NCBI GenBank assembly: GCA_945860165.1 | Contig: CAMAPL010000008.1 | Span: 1 to 64,000 of the forward strand | Direction: 5' to 3' | Origin: Rhizobium sp. Q54 | GTDB lineage: Bacteria > Pseudomonadota > Alphaproteobacteria > Micropepsales > Micropepsaceae | DNA: 64,000 bases | Part shown: piece by piece, positions 37,770-47,078 of the stretch | Layout of the letters: the number at the start of each line of letters is the position of its first letter | How positions within the stretch are numbered: the first letter of the stretch is position 1 | The notes under the pieces: model-generated | What the model was told of the DNA's origin: nothing | Databases searched by the model: none | Seen by the model: only the letters and a program-made list of their open reading frames with translations | Translations under genes and position numbers: made by a program

Positions 37770-38589
37770 CCATATTGTCGATCAACCGCGTCTTGCCCAG
37801 CCAGGCAGCGGCCAGGATGCGGGCAGGGCGCTCCAGCGACATGATCGGCGCCAGCGTCTCGCTATCGCGGATGGCGACATAATCCACCCGTTCGAATCCG
37901 ACGCGTTTCAGGGCCTGCGGGCCTGCGGCTTCCGCCCCGCGCAGATCGGTTGCAGCCAGCGCCGCCGCCTCCTTGAGAATGACGTTGAGCTGGGCCGCGA
38001 CCGCGCGCTCTTTGGCCGAGAGATAGATGTTGCGCGACGACATCGCCAGTCCGTCGGCCTCCCGTAGGGTCGGCGCGCTCAGGATTTGCGTGGGAAGCGC
38101 CAGATCGCGCGCCAGCTGTTTGACCACCAGAAGCTGCTGGTAATCTTTTTCCCCGAATACCGCGACATCGGGCGATGCCGCGATCAGCAGCTTGACGACA
38201 ACCGTGGCGGCACCGGCTAAGAAATGCGGGCGGAAATCTGTTTCCAGTCCGGCGGCGGGTCCGCCTGCGACCGTGACGGTGGTCGCATGGTCGTGGCGAT
38301 ACATCTCCCGCGCGGTTGGTGCGAAGACGATGGCCGCCGCATCGCCCAGCTTTGCGAGGTCGGCATCCAGGGTACGCGGATAGGCGTCGAAATCCTCATG
38401 CGGCGCGAACTGGGCGGGGTTGACGAAGATGCTGACCACCACATGCTCGGCATGTTTTTTCGTCTCGGTCACCAGCGAGACATGACCGGCATGAAGGGCG
38501 CCCATGGTGGGCACCATGCCTATACGGCCCGGTCTTAACGCCGCGAGCGCGCGGCGCAGTTCCAAAACGGTCGAAACGATCTGAGGCAC
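37762..38589 (-). CDS. panC: Pantothenate synthetase
   Basis: PanC joins pantoate and beta-alanine using ATP, in coenzyme A synthesis. The 275-residue product has GMVPTMGALHAGHVSLV, the VVSIFVNPAQFAPHEDFDAYPRT segment, VFGEKDYQQL, and the MSSRNIYLS motif. The start is GTG, its G shared with the TAG of the upstream carboxypeptidase gene. The 3' end overlaps the broken membrane gene by 8 bases. Confidence 0.96.
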   Translation of the reverse strand: MPQIVSTVLELRRALAALRPGRIGMVPTMGALHAGHVSLVTETKKHAEHVVVSIFVNPAQFAPHEDFDAYPRTLDADLAKLGDAAAIVFAPTAREMYRHDHATTVTVAGGPAAGLETDFRPHFLAGAATVVVKLLIAASPDVAVFGEKDYQQLLVVKQLARDLALPTQILSAPTLREADGLAMSSRNIYLSAKERAVAAQLNVILKEAAALAATDLRGAEAAGPQALKRVGFERVDYVAIRDSETLAPIMSLERPARILAAAWLGKTRLIDNMAI

Positions 38590-40256
38590 TAACGCGTCTG
38601 CACAGCCGCGAAGCAGGTTTGGCCGCGCTGGGTGAGGCGGCCGCAGACGTCGCGCGCTTCGCGTTCCGCGAACAGGCCGAAACGGGCGCGATATATGGTG
38701 TGCCCATTGGCCTGCACCGGCGCGATGATGCGCGACGCCCGCGCCAGCACATCGTGAGCCTTGCCAGCATACGCAGCGAGCTGTGCGCTGGCCAGGGCCT
38801 TGTCGGCATAGGCACCGATCTGGATGGTCCAGCTGCGGCCTGGCAGGGGTGACGGCGTATCGGCATCGCCTTCACCCGCATCTTCGCGCAGGGAGGGCCG
38901 TATCTGCGGCCGGGGCGCATTGACCGCGGTCCTGATCAGTGTGTCTTGCTGCGCCGTCAGGAAACCATTGTCAGGCCGCGGCGAGGGGCGGACCGCGGGT
39001 ACATTCCGGCTGACCCGCGTTTCGAGTTTTGGCGCAATCGCGGGGACGGCCGCAATTCTGGGCCGGGCGGCAGCCGGCGTGCCCTCGGCATGGATGACGG
39101 AGAAATTCTCGTCGGGCGCGCGGACGGCTTCGGCACTGTCTTCATCGTCGCGCTGCACCGTGTTCGGCACCGGCGACAAAGCGGCGAACTGGCTTTGCAG
39201 CGAGGTGGTGATCTGGGGCAGGCTGAAACCGGTAGTGGCGGGCGCAGGGGCGTTCTGGGCCACCTGTTGCCACGGCACGGCGGCACGCGCCACCAAAGCG
39301 GGATTGGCGGCGATCTGGGTGAAGGTCTGATCCAGCAGCCGGACCATTTCCAGGTCGCGGCGTACCGCGGTGCGGCCGCCCATCACCACGGCGACGACAT
39401 GATTGCCGCCGCGCACCACGGAGCTGACAAGGTTGAAACCGCTGGCGCCGGTATAGCCGGTCTTGATGCCGTCGGCGCCCTCATAGCGGCCAATCAAATT
39501 GTTATGGCCTGCGAACCAGGTGCCTTTGTACTGAAAGCCCGAAAGGCTGAAATAGGGGAAATACTGGGAATGGTCATAGGCCAGGCGGCGGCCCAGTACC
39601 GCCATGTCCGACGCGGTGCTGATCTGCAGTGGGTCGGGCAGGCCCGACGCGTTGTGGAAATTGGTGGAGCGCATCCCGATCTGCCGCGCCTTTTCCGTCA
39701 TCATCACGGCGAAGTGGGATTCGGTGCCGCCCAGCGCTTCCGCCACCACCACCGCCACGTCATTGGCGCTGCGTATGACCAGGGCGCGGATGGCGGTGTC
39801 CACCGCAATGGTCTGGCCGGGACGCAGCCCCAGCTTGGTCGGCTTTTGAACGGCGGCGCGCCGACTGACCGCCAGGGGGGTCTGCATGGTGACCTTGCCC
39901 GCCTTCAACGCATCGAAGAGCAGATAGAGCGTCATCATCTTGGTCAGTGACGCGGGCCGGCGCTCCGCCGTTTCGTTGCGGGCGTAGAGAATTTTTCCGG
40001 TGACGCCATCCACCACCAGGGCGGCGTCCTTGAGGGGGTCGGTTGGGCTGCGCGGCATGCGCACCGTGGCGCGGCGTGCGTGCTGGCTCCCTCTGAGGTG
40101 GGGCTTGGCGCCCTTGCGCTTGGCCGCTTCGGCGGGTGCGGTCATGCTGGCCAGCACCAGGCTTGCCAAGAACAGGATGGCGAGGAGGAGTGACCCCGGC
40201 AGATGGGGAGACCGACACGGTAAAGACACAGCTATCTCCAAATCGGATCCCCCCAT
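38589..40256 (-). CDS. D-alanyl-D-alanine carboxypeptidase with SPOR domain
   Basis: This penicillin-binding protein trims the terminal D-Ala of peptidoglycan stems. The 555-residue product has a signal peptide to about residue 44 and the three active-site motifs: SLTK near 103 (catalytic Ser), SAN near 163 and KTGYTG near 270. A Pro/Ala-rich linker leads to a C-terminal SPOR domain (SWTIQIGAYADKALASAQLAAY) that binds denuded septal glycan. The SPOR domain suggests a role in cell division. It is divergent from the phasin gene across a 248-bp region. Confidence 0.94.
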   Translation of the reverse strand: MGGSDLEIAVSLPCRSPHLPGSLLLAILFLASLVLASMTAPAEAAKRKGAKPHLRGSQHARRATVRMPRSPTDPLKDAALVVDGVTGKILYARNETAERRPASLTKMMTLYLLFDALKAGKVTMQTPLAVSRRAAVQKPTKLGLRPGQTIAVDTAIRALVIRSANDVAVVVAEALGGTESHFAVMMTEKARQIGMRSTNFHNASGLPDPLQISTASDMAVLGRRLAYDHSQYFPYFSLSGFQYKGTWFAGHNNLIGRYEGADGIKTGYTGASGFNLVSSVVRGGNHVVAVVMGGRTAVRRDLEMVRLLDQTFTQIAANPALVARAAVPWQQVAQNAPAPATTGFSLPQITTSLQSQFAALSPVPNTVQRDDEDSAEAVRAPDENFSVIHAEGTPAAARPRIAAVPAIAPKLETRVSRNVPAVRPSPRPDNGFLTAQQDTLIRTAVNAPRPQIRPSLREDAGEGDADTPSPLPGRSWTIQIGAYADKALASAQLAAYAGKAHDVLARASRIIAPVQANGHTIYRARFGLFAEREARDVCGRLTQRGQTCFAAVQTR

Positions 40257-40380
40257 TGGTCAATGGACCAAATTGCGACACTTTTCGCAAGGCGGAACAG
40301 AAATATACTATGGGTTTCGGGGATTTACGAAGCGTTAACGATTTGATCCGGGTTGCCAAAGTTGTGTTCGCGCAGAAAAA

Positions 40381-40395
40381 TGTTGCGTCGCAACA
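40381..40395. promoter_or_regulatory. Palindrome upstream of the phasin promoter (operator candidate 1)
   Basis: TGTTGCGTCGCAACA is a perfect 15-bp palindrome (7-1-7). It ends 8 bp before the -35 hexamer of the phasin promoter. The second copy at 40438 has the same TGTTGC-N3-GCAACA form, so the pair looks like sites for a dimeric repressor. Confidence 0.72.
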
Positions 40396-40403
40396 ATTAA
40401 CCC

Positions 40404-40434
40404 TTGACGGGAAATGGATATTTACTCATATAGG
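40404..40434 (+). promoter_or_regulatory. Predicted phasin promoter
   Basis: TTGACG at 40404-40409 is followed by TA-rich CATATAGG around 40427-40434, the best -10 candidates being 17 to 19 bp away. It lies between the two TGTTGC-N3-GCAACA palindromes and about 70 bp before the phasin ATG. Confidence 0.6.
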
Positions 40435-40437
40435 TTG

Positions 40438-40452
40438 TGTTGCAGCGCAACA
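40438..40452. promoter_or_regulatory. Palindrome over the phasin transcription start (operator candidate 2)
   Basis: TGTTGCAGCGCAACA repeats the TGTTGC-N3-GCAACA arms of 40381-40395. It lies just past the -10, covering the expected transcription start. PhaR, the repressor of phasin genes in many alphaproteobacteria, is known to bind TGC-rich palindromes of this kind. Confidence 0.72.
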
Positions 40453-40504
40453 GGCTCGCCGGACGGACCGGTCGTGCCCCCCCAACAATCAGAGAGGACA
40501 TGAC

Positions 40505-40951
40505 ATGAGCAAAGCAAAGACTGCCGAAAAGACGACTGCAGCTGCCGAAACCGCTCTGGAAAATGGCGCCGCGGCGCTGAAGACCGGCCTCGAGAAGAGC
40601 CTGAAGAGCTACGAAGCCTTCGTGGGTTACGGCAAGGATTCCGCCGAAGCCGCCATGAAGTCGGCCACCACCGCCAGCAAGAGCATCGAGAGCATTAACA
40701 GCGAGATCTATTCCTATTCCAAGCAGTCGGTCGAAGACACCGTCGCCGCCACCAAGGCCGTGATGGGCTCCAAGTCTGTGCATGAAGTGTTTGAATACCA
40801 GACCGACTTCGCCAAGTCGGCCTTCGAAGCCTATGTCGCCGAACTGAGCAAGATCAGCGAACTGGCCACCGCCGCCACCAAGGACAGCTTCGCGCCGTTC
40901 AAGGGCCGCGTGCAGGCTTGGCTCGACACGGTTCAGGTCGCTCGCGTCTAA
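40505..40951 (+). CDS. phaP: Phasin (polyhydroxyalkanoate granule-associated protein)
   Basis: From ATG 40505 the product is 148 aa, mostly amphipathic helix. It has the Phasin_2-type core KSLKSYEAFVGYGKDSAEAAMKSATTASKSIESINSEIYSYSKQSVEDTVAATKAVMGSKSVHEVFEYQTDFAKSAFEAYVAELSKISELA in order. Phasins coat PHA storage granules. The longer frame from 40136 covers the promoter region and is not used. Two palindromes and a promoter lie upstream, and a strong terminator follows. Confidence 0.93.
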   Translation: MSKAKTAEKTTAAAETALENGAAALKTGLEKSLKSYEAFVGYGKDSAEAAMKSATTASKSIESINSEIYSYSKQSVEDTVAATKAVMGSKSVHEVFEYQTDFAKSAFEAYVAELSKISELATAATKDSFAPFKGRVQAWLDTVQVARV

Positions 40952-40973
40952 GTCATACCTCTATCGCTTATCG

Positions 40974-41005
40974 AAAGGCCCCGGTCGGAAGACCAGGGCC
41001 TTTTT
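40974..41005 (+). terminator. Rho-independent terminator after phasin
   Basis: AAAGGCCCCGGTC (40974-40986) pairs with GACCAGGGCCTTT (40991-41003) with one C-A mismatch around a GGAA tetraloop, followed by TTG. It lies 23 bp after the phasin stop. Confidence 0.92.
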
Positions 41006-41115
41006 GCTTGGGCGAAAATACTTGAAAAAGCCAGCCGCGATAACCAGATAGGTGTTCCCCACTAGGCAGCGGCCCAATCTGGTTTAGGATGGGCGCAGCA
41101 ACAAAGAATCCCTAC

Positions 41116-41457
41116 ATGAAAGATCCGGGCGATAATAATGACGACAAGAACGGGTCGGGCAACGCCGGCACCGGGATCGTCACCAAAACGCGTCCCAAGA
41201 CCAAGAAACCCAGCCTCTACAAGGTTCTGCTGCTGAACGACGACTACACGCCGATGGAATTCGTCATCCACATCCTGGAAAAGATATTTGGCAAAAACCG
41301 CGAGGAAGCGGTGGGCGTGATGCTGCATGTCCATCGCCACGGCGTGGGCATTTGTGGCGTTTTTACGTTCGAGGTCGCCGAAACAAAGGTCGCTCAGGTC
41401 ATTGAATTCGCCCGGCGGCATCAACATCCTCTACAGTGCACCATGGAGAAGGAGTAG
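41116..41457 (+). CDS. clpS: ATP-dependent Clp protease adaptor ClpS
   Basis: ClpS delivers N-degron substrates to ClpA. The core [34 protein letters not shown] near residue 30, and [27 protein letters not shown], contain the Asp-Asp pair and His cluster of the N-degron pocket. I chose ATG 41116, giving 113 aa, because the N-terminal arm then has family length. An ATG at 41089 (122 aa) is also possible. It lies 6 bp before clpA, as in most alphaproteobacteria. Confidence 0.95.
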   Translation: MKDPGDNNDDKNGSGNAGTGIVTKTRPKTKKPSLYKVLLLNDDYTPMEFVIHILEKIFGKNREEAVGVMLHVHRHGVGICGVFTFEVAETKVAQVIEFARRHQHPLQCTMEKE

Positions 41458-41463
41458 CGCGGT

Positions 41464-43791
41464 ATGCCGAGTCTATCGCGGAGTTTGGAACAGGCACTGC
41501 ACCACGCCATCAAGCTCGCCAGCGAACGGCATCATGAATATGCCACGCTCGAGCATCTGCTGCTCGCCCTGATGGACGATGCCGATGCCAGCCAGGTCAT
41601 GAAGGCCTGCAACGTCGACATGGATGCGCTGAAGAAGTCGGTCCAGAAATATATCGACGAAGACCTTTCCACCCTGGTGCTGGACGATTCCGAGGAAGCC
41701 AAGCCCACCACCGGTTTCCAGCGGGTGGTGCAACGCGCCGTCCTGCATGTGCAGAATTCCGGCCGGGACGAGGTGACGGGCGCGAACGTGCTGGTGGCGC
41801 TGTTCACCGAGCGCGAAAGCCATGCCGTCTATTTCCTGCAGGAGCAGAACATGAACCGGCTGGATGCCATGAGCTATATCAGCCACGGCATAGCCAAGCG
41901 CCCGGGCATGAGCCAGCCCAAGCAGGTGCGCGGCGCCGAAGAGGAAGAGGAAGTCGAAAAGCAGCCCAAGCAGGGCACCGATGCGCTGGAAGCCTATTGC
42001 GTCAACCTCAATGAGAAAGCCAAGTCCGGTAAGGTCGACCCCTTGATCGGCCGCGCCGCGGAGGTCGACCGCACAATTCAGATTCTTTGCCGCCGCCAGA
42101 AGAACAATCCGCTATTCGTCGGTGATCCCGGCGTTGGCAAGACCGCCATCGCCGAAGGGCTGGCGCGCAAGATCATTCGCGGCGAAGTGCCCGAAGTGCT
42201 GCGCGGTGCCGTGATCTATTCACTCGATATGGGTTCGCTGATTGCGGGCACCCGCTATCGCGGCGATTTCGAGGAACGCCTCAAGACCGTGGTCAAGGAA
42301 CTGGAAAGCCTGAAGGGTGCGATCCTGTTCATTGACGAGATCCACACCGTGATCGGCGCCGGCGCGACCAGCGGCGGCGCGATGGATGCCTCCAACCTGC
42401 TCAAGCCCGCGCTGGCCCAAGGCGCACTGCGCTGCATCGGCTCGACCACCTATAAGGAATATCGCCAGTATTTCGAGAAGGACCGCGCCTTGGTGCGCCG
42501 GTTCCAGAAGATCGATGTCAGCGAACCCACCATCGAGGATTCGATCAAGATCCTGATGGGCATCAAGAGCTACTTCGAGAATTACCACAAGCTGCGCTAC
42601 ACCGCCGATGCCATCAAGGCGGCGGTGGAGCTTTCGGCCAAGTATATCAACGACCGGAAGCTGCCCGACAAGGCGATCGATGTGATCGACGAACTGGGAG
42701 CCTCACAGATGCTGCTGCCGGAAAGCCGCCGCAAGAAGGTCGTCAATGTGCGCGATGTCGAAGAGATTGTCGCCAAGATCGCGCGCATTCCGGCCAAGTC
42801 GGTGTCCAAGGACGATGCCGAAGCGCTCAAGACTCTGGAAGCCGACCTGGGACGCGTAGTCTATGGCCAAGATGCCGCCATTCACGCGCTGGCATCGGCC
42901 ATCAAGCTGGCGCGGGCCGGCTTGCGCCAGCCGGAAAAGCCCATCGGCTCGTATCTGTTCTCGGGTCCCACCGGCGTCGGCAAGACCGAAGTCGCCAAGC
43001 AGCTGGCCAGCGTGCTGGGCGTGGAGTTCCTGCGCTTCGACATGAGCGAATATATGGAGCGCCACACCGTGTCGCGCCTGATTGGTGCGCCGCCGGGTTA
43101 TGTCGGCTTTGACCAGGGCGGCCTTCTGACCGACGGCATCGACCAGCATCCCCATTGTGTGCTGCTGCTGGACGAAATCGAAAAGGCCCATGGCGACCTG
43201 TTCAACATCCTGTTGCAGGTGATGGACCATGGCAAGCTGACCGACCATAATGGCAAGAAGATCGACTTCCGCAATGTGGTGATGATCATGACCACCAATG
43301 CGGGCGCTTCGGATGCCGCCAAGGACGCGATCGGCTTCGGTCGCGGCAAGCGCGAAGGCGAGGACGAGGAAGCCATCAAGAAGCTGTTCACGCCGGAATT
43401 CCGCAACCGTCTAGATTCGATCATCTCCTTCGCGCCGCTGACGCGCGCCACCATCGACAAGGTGGTGGAGAAATTCGTGCTGGAACTCGAAGCGCAGCTG
43501 GCTGACCGCGATGTCACCTTCGACCTGACGCCGGAAGCCACCCGCTGGCTGGGCGAGAAGGGCTATGACGATGCGTTCGGCGCGCGTCCGCTGGCCCGCG
43601 TCATCCAGGACAATATCAAGAAGCCGCTGGCCGACGAGATTCTATTCGGCAAGCTGAAAGAGGGCGGTACCGTGCGGGTGTTGCTGGACCGCGAAAAGGA
43701 TAAGCTGGCGTTCGAGTTTATTCCCGCAGCGGAGGCCAAGCCGCGCGCGCCGCGGGCGGGCAAGAAGAAATCCGAAGACGTCGAAAAATAG
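41464..43791 (+). CDS. clpA: ATP-dependent Clp protease ATP-binding subunit ClpA
   Basis: ClpA (775 aa) unfolds substrates for ClpP. It has an N-domain ([32 protein letters not shown]), a first AAA+ module with Walker [16 protein letters not shown] near 219 and Walker B LFIDEIH, and a second with [15 protein letters not shown] near 503 and [11 protein letters not shown] ClpP-binding IGF-like loop is present as IGFGRGKRE. The acidic insert [10 protein letters not shown] separates the N-domain from the first module. It follows clpS and has no separate promoter visible. Confidence 0.97.
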   Translation: MPSLSRSLEQALHHAIKLASERHHEYATLEHLLLALMDDADASQVMKACNVDMDALKKSVQKYIDEDLSTLVLDDSEEAKPTTGFQRVVQRAVLHVQNSGRDEVTGANVLVALFTERESHAVYFLQEQNMNRLDAMSYISHGIAKRPGMSQPKQVRGAEEEEEVEKQPKQGTDALEAYCVNLNEKAKSGKVDPLIGRAAEVDRTIQILCRRQKNNPLFVGDPGVGKTAIAEGLARKIIRGEVPEVLRGAVIYSLDMGSLIAGTRYRGDFEERLKTVVKELESLKGAILFIDEIHTVIGAGATSGGAMDASNLLKPALAQGALRCIGSTTYKEYRQYFEKDRALVRRFQKIDVSEPTIEDSIKILMGIKSYFENYHKLRYTADAIKAAVELSAKYINDRKLPDKAIDVIDELGASQMLLPESRRKKVVNVRDVEEIVAKIARIPAKSVSKDDAEALKTLEADLGRVVYGQDAAIHALASAIKLARAGLRQPEKPIGSYLFSGPTGVGKTEVAKQLASVLGVEFLRFDMSEYMERHTVSRLIGAPPGYVGFDQGGLLTDGIDQHPHCVLLLDEIEKAHGDLFNILLQVMDHGKLTDHNGKKIDFRNVVMIMTTNAGASDAAKDAIGFGRGKREGEDEEAIKKLFTPEFRNRLDSIISFAPLTRATIDKVVEKFVLELEAQLADRDVTFDLTPEATRWLGEKGYDDAFGARPLARVIQDNIKKPLADEILFGKLKEGGTVRVLLDREKDKLAFEFIPAAEAKPRAPRAGKKKSEDVEK

Positions 43792-43801
43792 GAGCCCCCG
43801 C

Positions 43802-44167
43802 ATGAAACTTCTTACAGGAATTACCGCGCTGGCTGTATTGGCCGCATCGCCCGCCTTTGCCCATCACGGCTGGAGCGGGCAGGAGGAGAAAATCACCGCC
43901 CTGACCGGCACGGTCGTGCAGAGTGTCAGCCTGGCCGGGCCGCATGGTGGCATGAAGATCAAGGTCGGCAACCAGGTGTGGGACATCACCCTGGCGCCGC
44001 CGTTCCGCACCAGTGGCGCTGGATTGACGGACGGTAAAATACCCGTCGGCGCCACCGTGACGGTGCGCGGCAACCGCACCACCGAACCGGGCCATTACGA
44101 GATGAAGACCATCTATGTGAAGCACGGCAAGGACGAGTATCGCGTCTATCCTGAACGCGATAGGTGA
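43802..44167 (+). CDS. DUF6152-like small secreted protein
   Basis: The 121-residue protein has a signal peptide (MKLLTGITALAVLAASPAFA) followed by the HHGWSG start typical of DUF6152, then an OB-like beta-rich domain (LTGTVVQSVSLAGPHGGMKIKVGNQVWDITLA and PVGATVTVRGNRTT). The His pair after cleavage suggests metal binding. The stop overlaps the next gene in GTGA, so both are probably made together. Confidence 0.8.
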   Translation: MKLLTGITALAVLAASPAFAHHGWSGQEEKITALTGTVVQSVSLAGPHGGMKIKVGNQVWDITLAPPFRTSGAGLTDGKIPVGATVTVRGNRTTEPGHYEMKTIYVKHGKDEYRVYPERDR

Positions 44168-44655
44168 GCCAGGCCCAGTTCCTTCTTTGGCTGGAAGGCT
44201 CGGGCCTGGGCCAGTTCACCCGCTCGCTGGGCGTGTGGAGCTACGGCACCATAAATTTGATCCATATTCTGGGCATCACCGCGCTGTTCGGCTCGATTCT
44301 GCTGCTGGATCTGCGGCTGCTGGGTGCTTGGCGGCAAGTGCCGTTGGCGGTGCTGTCGGGGCCGACCACTTTCATGGCCCGCATCGGCTTTGCGCTGGCG
44401 GTGTGTTCCGGCATTCCGATGCTGTCGGTCAATGCCGGCGAATATATCGGCAACCCGTTCCTGCTGGTGAAATTCCCCGCCATCGGCCTGGCCCTGCTGA
44501 ACGTCTGGCTGGTGCACCGGTCGCAGGCATGGCGCGCCCACCGGGTACGCGAACTGATGCCGCGCGAACGGCTCAGGCTGGCCCTAGGCGCAGCACTGTC
44601 GCTGACCTTCTGGCTGACCGCCATCACCGGCGGCCGTATGCTGGGGTACTGGTGA
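44164..44655 (+). CDS. DUF6644-like inner-membrane protein
   Basis: The 163-residue protein has four to five hydrophobic segments and a C-terminal GGRMLGYW. It starts at a GTG that overlaps the DUF6152-like stop. The pairing of a DUF6152 secreted protein with this membrane family recurs in alphaproteobacteria and suggests a shared, possibly copper- or metal-related role, which is inference only. Confidence 0.75.
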   Translation: MSQAQFLLWLEGSGLGQFTRSLGVWSYGTINLIHILGITALFGSILLLDLRLLGAWRQVPLAVLSGPTTFMARIGFALAVCSGIPMLSVNAGEYIGNPFLLVKFPAIGLALLNVWLVHRSQAWRAHRVRELMPRERLRLALGAALSLTFWLTAITGGRMLGYW

Positions 44656-44665
44656 AGCACTAACA

Positions 44666-44718
44666 ACCCTCTCCTTGAGGGAGGGTCGAAAAATCCAAGG
44701 GATTTTTCGGGGAGGGGC
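44666..44718. repeat. Dispersed palindromic repeat between convergent genes
   Basis: A perfect 10-bp stem (CGAAAAATCC at 44687-44696 with GGATTTTTCG at 44700-44709) lies inside a larger purine/pyrimidine arrangement (CCCTCTCC...GGGGAGGGG). The element separates two convergent genes and belongs to a type of repeat common in GC-rich proteobacteria. It could terminate both transcripts. Confidence 0.75.
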
Positions 44719-44740
44719 CAGCCGAACAAACCGACTCGAT

Positions 44741-45031
44741 CTAAAGCGGCTCGTCGTGATGCACCACGGCAGGCGGGGCGGCGAACAGTGGGCCCAGGAT
44801 GGCGCGCCATTCGGTAAAGGCCGGGCTTTCGCGGAAACCCACAGTGTGATCTTCCAGCGTGTCCCACCATATCAGCAGTAGGAAGTCTTCGGGATTTTCG
44901 ATGCCTTGACGCATCTCGATTTTCTGGAAGCCTCTGGCGCTGGCGATGTGTGGCCGTGCTTTCGGGAAGGCGGCTTTGAAAGCCTCGGCCTGTCCGGGCT
45001 TCACGGTGATAAGGGCGCGTTCGAGGATCAC
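44741..45031 (-). CDS. Antibiotic biosynthesis monooxygenase (ABM) domain protein
   Basis: The 96-residue ferredoxin-fold protein has the ABM pattern (ERALITVKPGQAEAFKAAFPKARPHIASARGF and LLLIWWDTLEDHTVGFRESPAFTEWRAIL). ABM proteins include small monooxygenases and heme-degrading enzymes, but many have no known substrate. It is the last gene of a minus-strand operon; its start overlaps the HIT gene stop (ATGA). Confidence 0.85.
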   Translation of the reverse strand: MILERALITVKPGQAEAFKAAFPKARPHIASARGFQKIEMRQGIENPEDFLLLIWWDTLEDHTVGFRESPAFTEWRAILGPLFAAPPAVVHHDEPL

Positions 45032-45444
45032 AATTCACTCCTGATTTTTGCGGCGATGGGTTCAAGGATTTTGGAATCTACCATGCCCCGGCTGTGAAGT
45101 CCCATATCGACTCCGGCGCTGCGGGGGATGATGTGGAAATGGACATGGAATACGCTCTGGCCGGCGGGGGCGCCGTTCAGCTGCGCCAGCATGATGCCGG
45201 GCGCGTTCAGGCCTTTTTTCACCGCCTTGGCCACGCGCTGGGTGGTGGCGATCATCGCCGCTGCGCCCTCGGGCGACAGGTCGAGGATGTTTTCCGCCGG
45301 CTCCTTGGGGATCACCAGCACATGGCCATCGGCCTGGGGCATCACGTCCATGAAAGCCAGGGTCTTGTCGTCCTCATAGACTTTCACCGACGGAATTTCA
45401 CCGCGCAGGATTTTCGCGAAGACATTGCTGCTGTCATAAGTCAT
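45028..45444 (-). CDS. HIT-family nucleotide-binding protein
   Basis: The 138-residue product has the histidine triad HVHFHIIPR near residue 100, with the N-terminal FAKILRGEIPSVKVYEDDKTLAFMD. This is the HinT-type family of nucleoside phosphoramidases and related hydrolases. It directly abuts the COG3146 gene. Confidence 0.93.
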   Translation of the reverse strand: MTYDSSNVFAKILRGEIPSVKVYEDDKTLAFMDVMPQADGHVLVIPKEPAENILDLSPEGAAAMIATTQRVAKAVKKGLNAPGIMLAQLNGAPAGQSVFHVHFHIIPRSAGVDMGLHSRGMVDSKILEPIAAKIRSEL

Positions 45445-46578
45445 CTATTTTTCCTTTCCGCCTTTCCTGAAAGGCGCATGCGCAGCCAGTTCCGCCATAT
45501 GTTCCGTCATCGCCGCGCGTTCCACGCCCAGGAAATTGTCCACCGCCTGCGCCAGTCCCTTATGCGCGATGACATGGGCGCTGTAGGTTTCCACCGGAAG
45601 ATAGCCGCGCAACAGTTTATGTTCGCCTTGCGCCCCCGCCTCAACCCTTTTCAGCCCACGGGCAATGGCGAAATCGATCGCCTGATAATAGCAGGTCTCG
45701 AAATGCAGGAAGGGGACATACTCCGCCGCGCCCCAGTTGCGCCCGAACAGAACGCCTTCGCCGAACAGATTGAGGGCGCCGGCGATGGTGCGGCCATCCT
45801 TTTTCGCCATCACCAGCAAGGTCTGCTGCGACAGGCTTTGCCCCAGGCGGGAGAAGAATTCGCGGGTGAGATAGGGCGTGCCCCATTTGCGGCTGCCGGT
45901 GTCGGTGTAGAAGTCGAAGAACTGGTCCCAATGGGCCTCGGTGATATCCCCGCCCGTCAGCCAGTCGAAGGTCACGCCGGCATCGCGCACCGCGGCACGT
46001 TCCTTGCGCAGCGTCTTGCGCCGGGCGGACGACAATTCACCCAGGAACTGATCGAAAGACGTGTAGCCCGGATTTTCCCAGTGAAACTGCTGGCCGGTGC
46101 GCAGCAGATAGCCGGCGCCTCCCGCCGCCTGCCATTCGTCTCGCGTCAGGAAGGTGACGTGCAGCGACGATGCGCCAAGCTGTTTGATCGCCCCCGCCGC
46201 CAATTTCAGGAGCGCATCCGCATTGCCCAGCAACCGCCGCCCGGTGACCGGGGTGAAAGGCACGGCGGCTTGCAGCTTGGGATAATAATCGCCGCCCGCG
46301 CGCTCCAGCGCTTCGGCCCAGGCATGGTCGAAGACATACTCGCCATAGGAATGGCTTTTCAGGTACATCGGCATCAAGCCGTCTTCCATCAGTAGATGGG
46401 CGGGCTGCCAGCCTGTCTTGGCGCAGGCGGAGCCGGATTCTTCCAGCGCCGCGAAAAACGCATAAGTCGTGAAGGGGTGCGGATCGGCGACACAAGACGG
46501 ATTGGCCAGCGCGTTCCAGCGCGCCGCGCCGATTTCCGCCGCGCTGGTCACCAGCTTTGCCGAATCCCTGACAGTCAC
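45445..46578 (-). CDS. COG3146 GNAT-like N-acyltransferase
   Basis: The 377-residue protein matches COG3146 (DUF482), a FemAB/GNAT-like family. Recognisable segments are NPFTTYAFFAALEESGS-like, YLKSHSYGEYVFDHAWA, FHWENPGYTSFDQFLGELSSARRKTLRKERA and RGLKRVEAGAQGEHKLLRGYLP with the C-terminal SAHVIAHKGL. Members are proposed peptidoglycan or lipid acyltransferases. The start overlaps the RidA stop (ATGA). Confidence 0.85.
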   Translation of the reverse strand: MTVRDSAKLVTSAAEIGAARWNALANPSCVADPHPFTTYAFFAALEESGSACAKTGWQPAHLLMEDGLMPMYLKSHSYGEYVFDHAWAEALERAGGDYYPKLQAAVPFTPVTGRRLLGNADALLKLAAGAIKQLGASSLHVTFLTRDEWQAAGGAGYLLRTGQQFHWENPGYTSFDQFLGELSSARRKTLRKERAAVRDAGVTFDWLTGGDITEAHWDQFFDFYTDTGSRKWGTPYLTREFFSRLGQSLSQQTLLVMAKKDGRTIAGALNLFGEGVLFGRNWGAAEYVPFLHFETCYYQAIDFAIARGLKRVEAGAQGEHKLLRGYLPVETYSAHVIAHKGLAQAVDNFLGVERAAMTEHMAELAAHAPFRKGGKEK

Positions 46579-47036
46579 TTGATCTCGAAGATCGCGTCCA
46601 CTTCCACCGCGACACCTCGAGGCAGTGAGCCCACGCCGATGGCGGCGCGCGCATGCTTGCCGGCATCGCCGAACACCGCGGCAAACAGGTCAGAGGCGAC
46701 GTTGGCCACTTCGGGATGCTGGGTGTAATCCGGCGTGGCATTGACGAAGACGCCGACGCGCACGCATTTCACCACCCGGTCGAGGTCGCCGATCGCGGCC
46801 TTGAGCTGCGCCAGAACATTGATGGCGCAAAGTTGCGCCGCCGCTTGGCCCGCTTCCATCGGCACGTCCACGCCCAGCTTGCCGACATATTTTATCGCAC
46901 CGTCGGCAATGGGAATCTGCCCGGAAACGAACACCAGATTGCCGGTGATGGTGCAGGGTACATAAGAGGCAACCGGTAGCGGCGCGGTGGGCAGGGTGAC
47001 GCCAAGTTCTTTCAGGCGGGCTTCGATGACGGACAT
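46575..47036 (-). CDS. RidA-family protein (cytosolic)
   Basis: The 153-residue product has no signal peptide. It shows the long RidA-like (YjgF/chorismate-mutase-like) form: LVFVSGQIPIADGAIKYVGKLG, AAQLCAINVLAQLKAAIGDLDRVVKCVRVGVFVN and ARAAIGVGSLPRGVAVEVDAIFEI. The conserved Arg of the enamine/imine site is present near 130. It sits in an operon between dinB and the COG3146 gene. A second, secreted RidA lies at 26258. Confidence 0.9.
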   Translation of the reverse strand: MSVIEARLKELGVTLPTAPLPVASYVPCTITGNLVFVSGQIPIADGAIKYVGKLGVDVPMEAGQAAAQLCAINVLAQLKAAIGDLDRVVKCVRVGVFVNATPDYTQHPEVANVASDLFAAVFGDAGKHARAAIGVGSLPRGVAVEVDAIFEIK

Positions 47037-47078
47037 GTCTTGATCCTGGGAAGTCGGTTGGAAGATGGAAACTCTATC

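Noticed and set aside
38824-39950. Long plus-strand frames across the carboxypeptidase gene
   Set aside because: Shadow frames of a GC-rich gene; the minus-strand product has full PBP and SPOR motifs.
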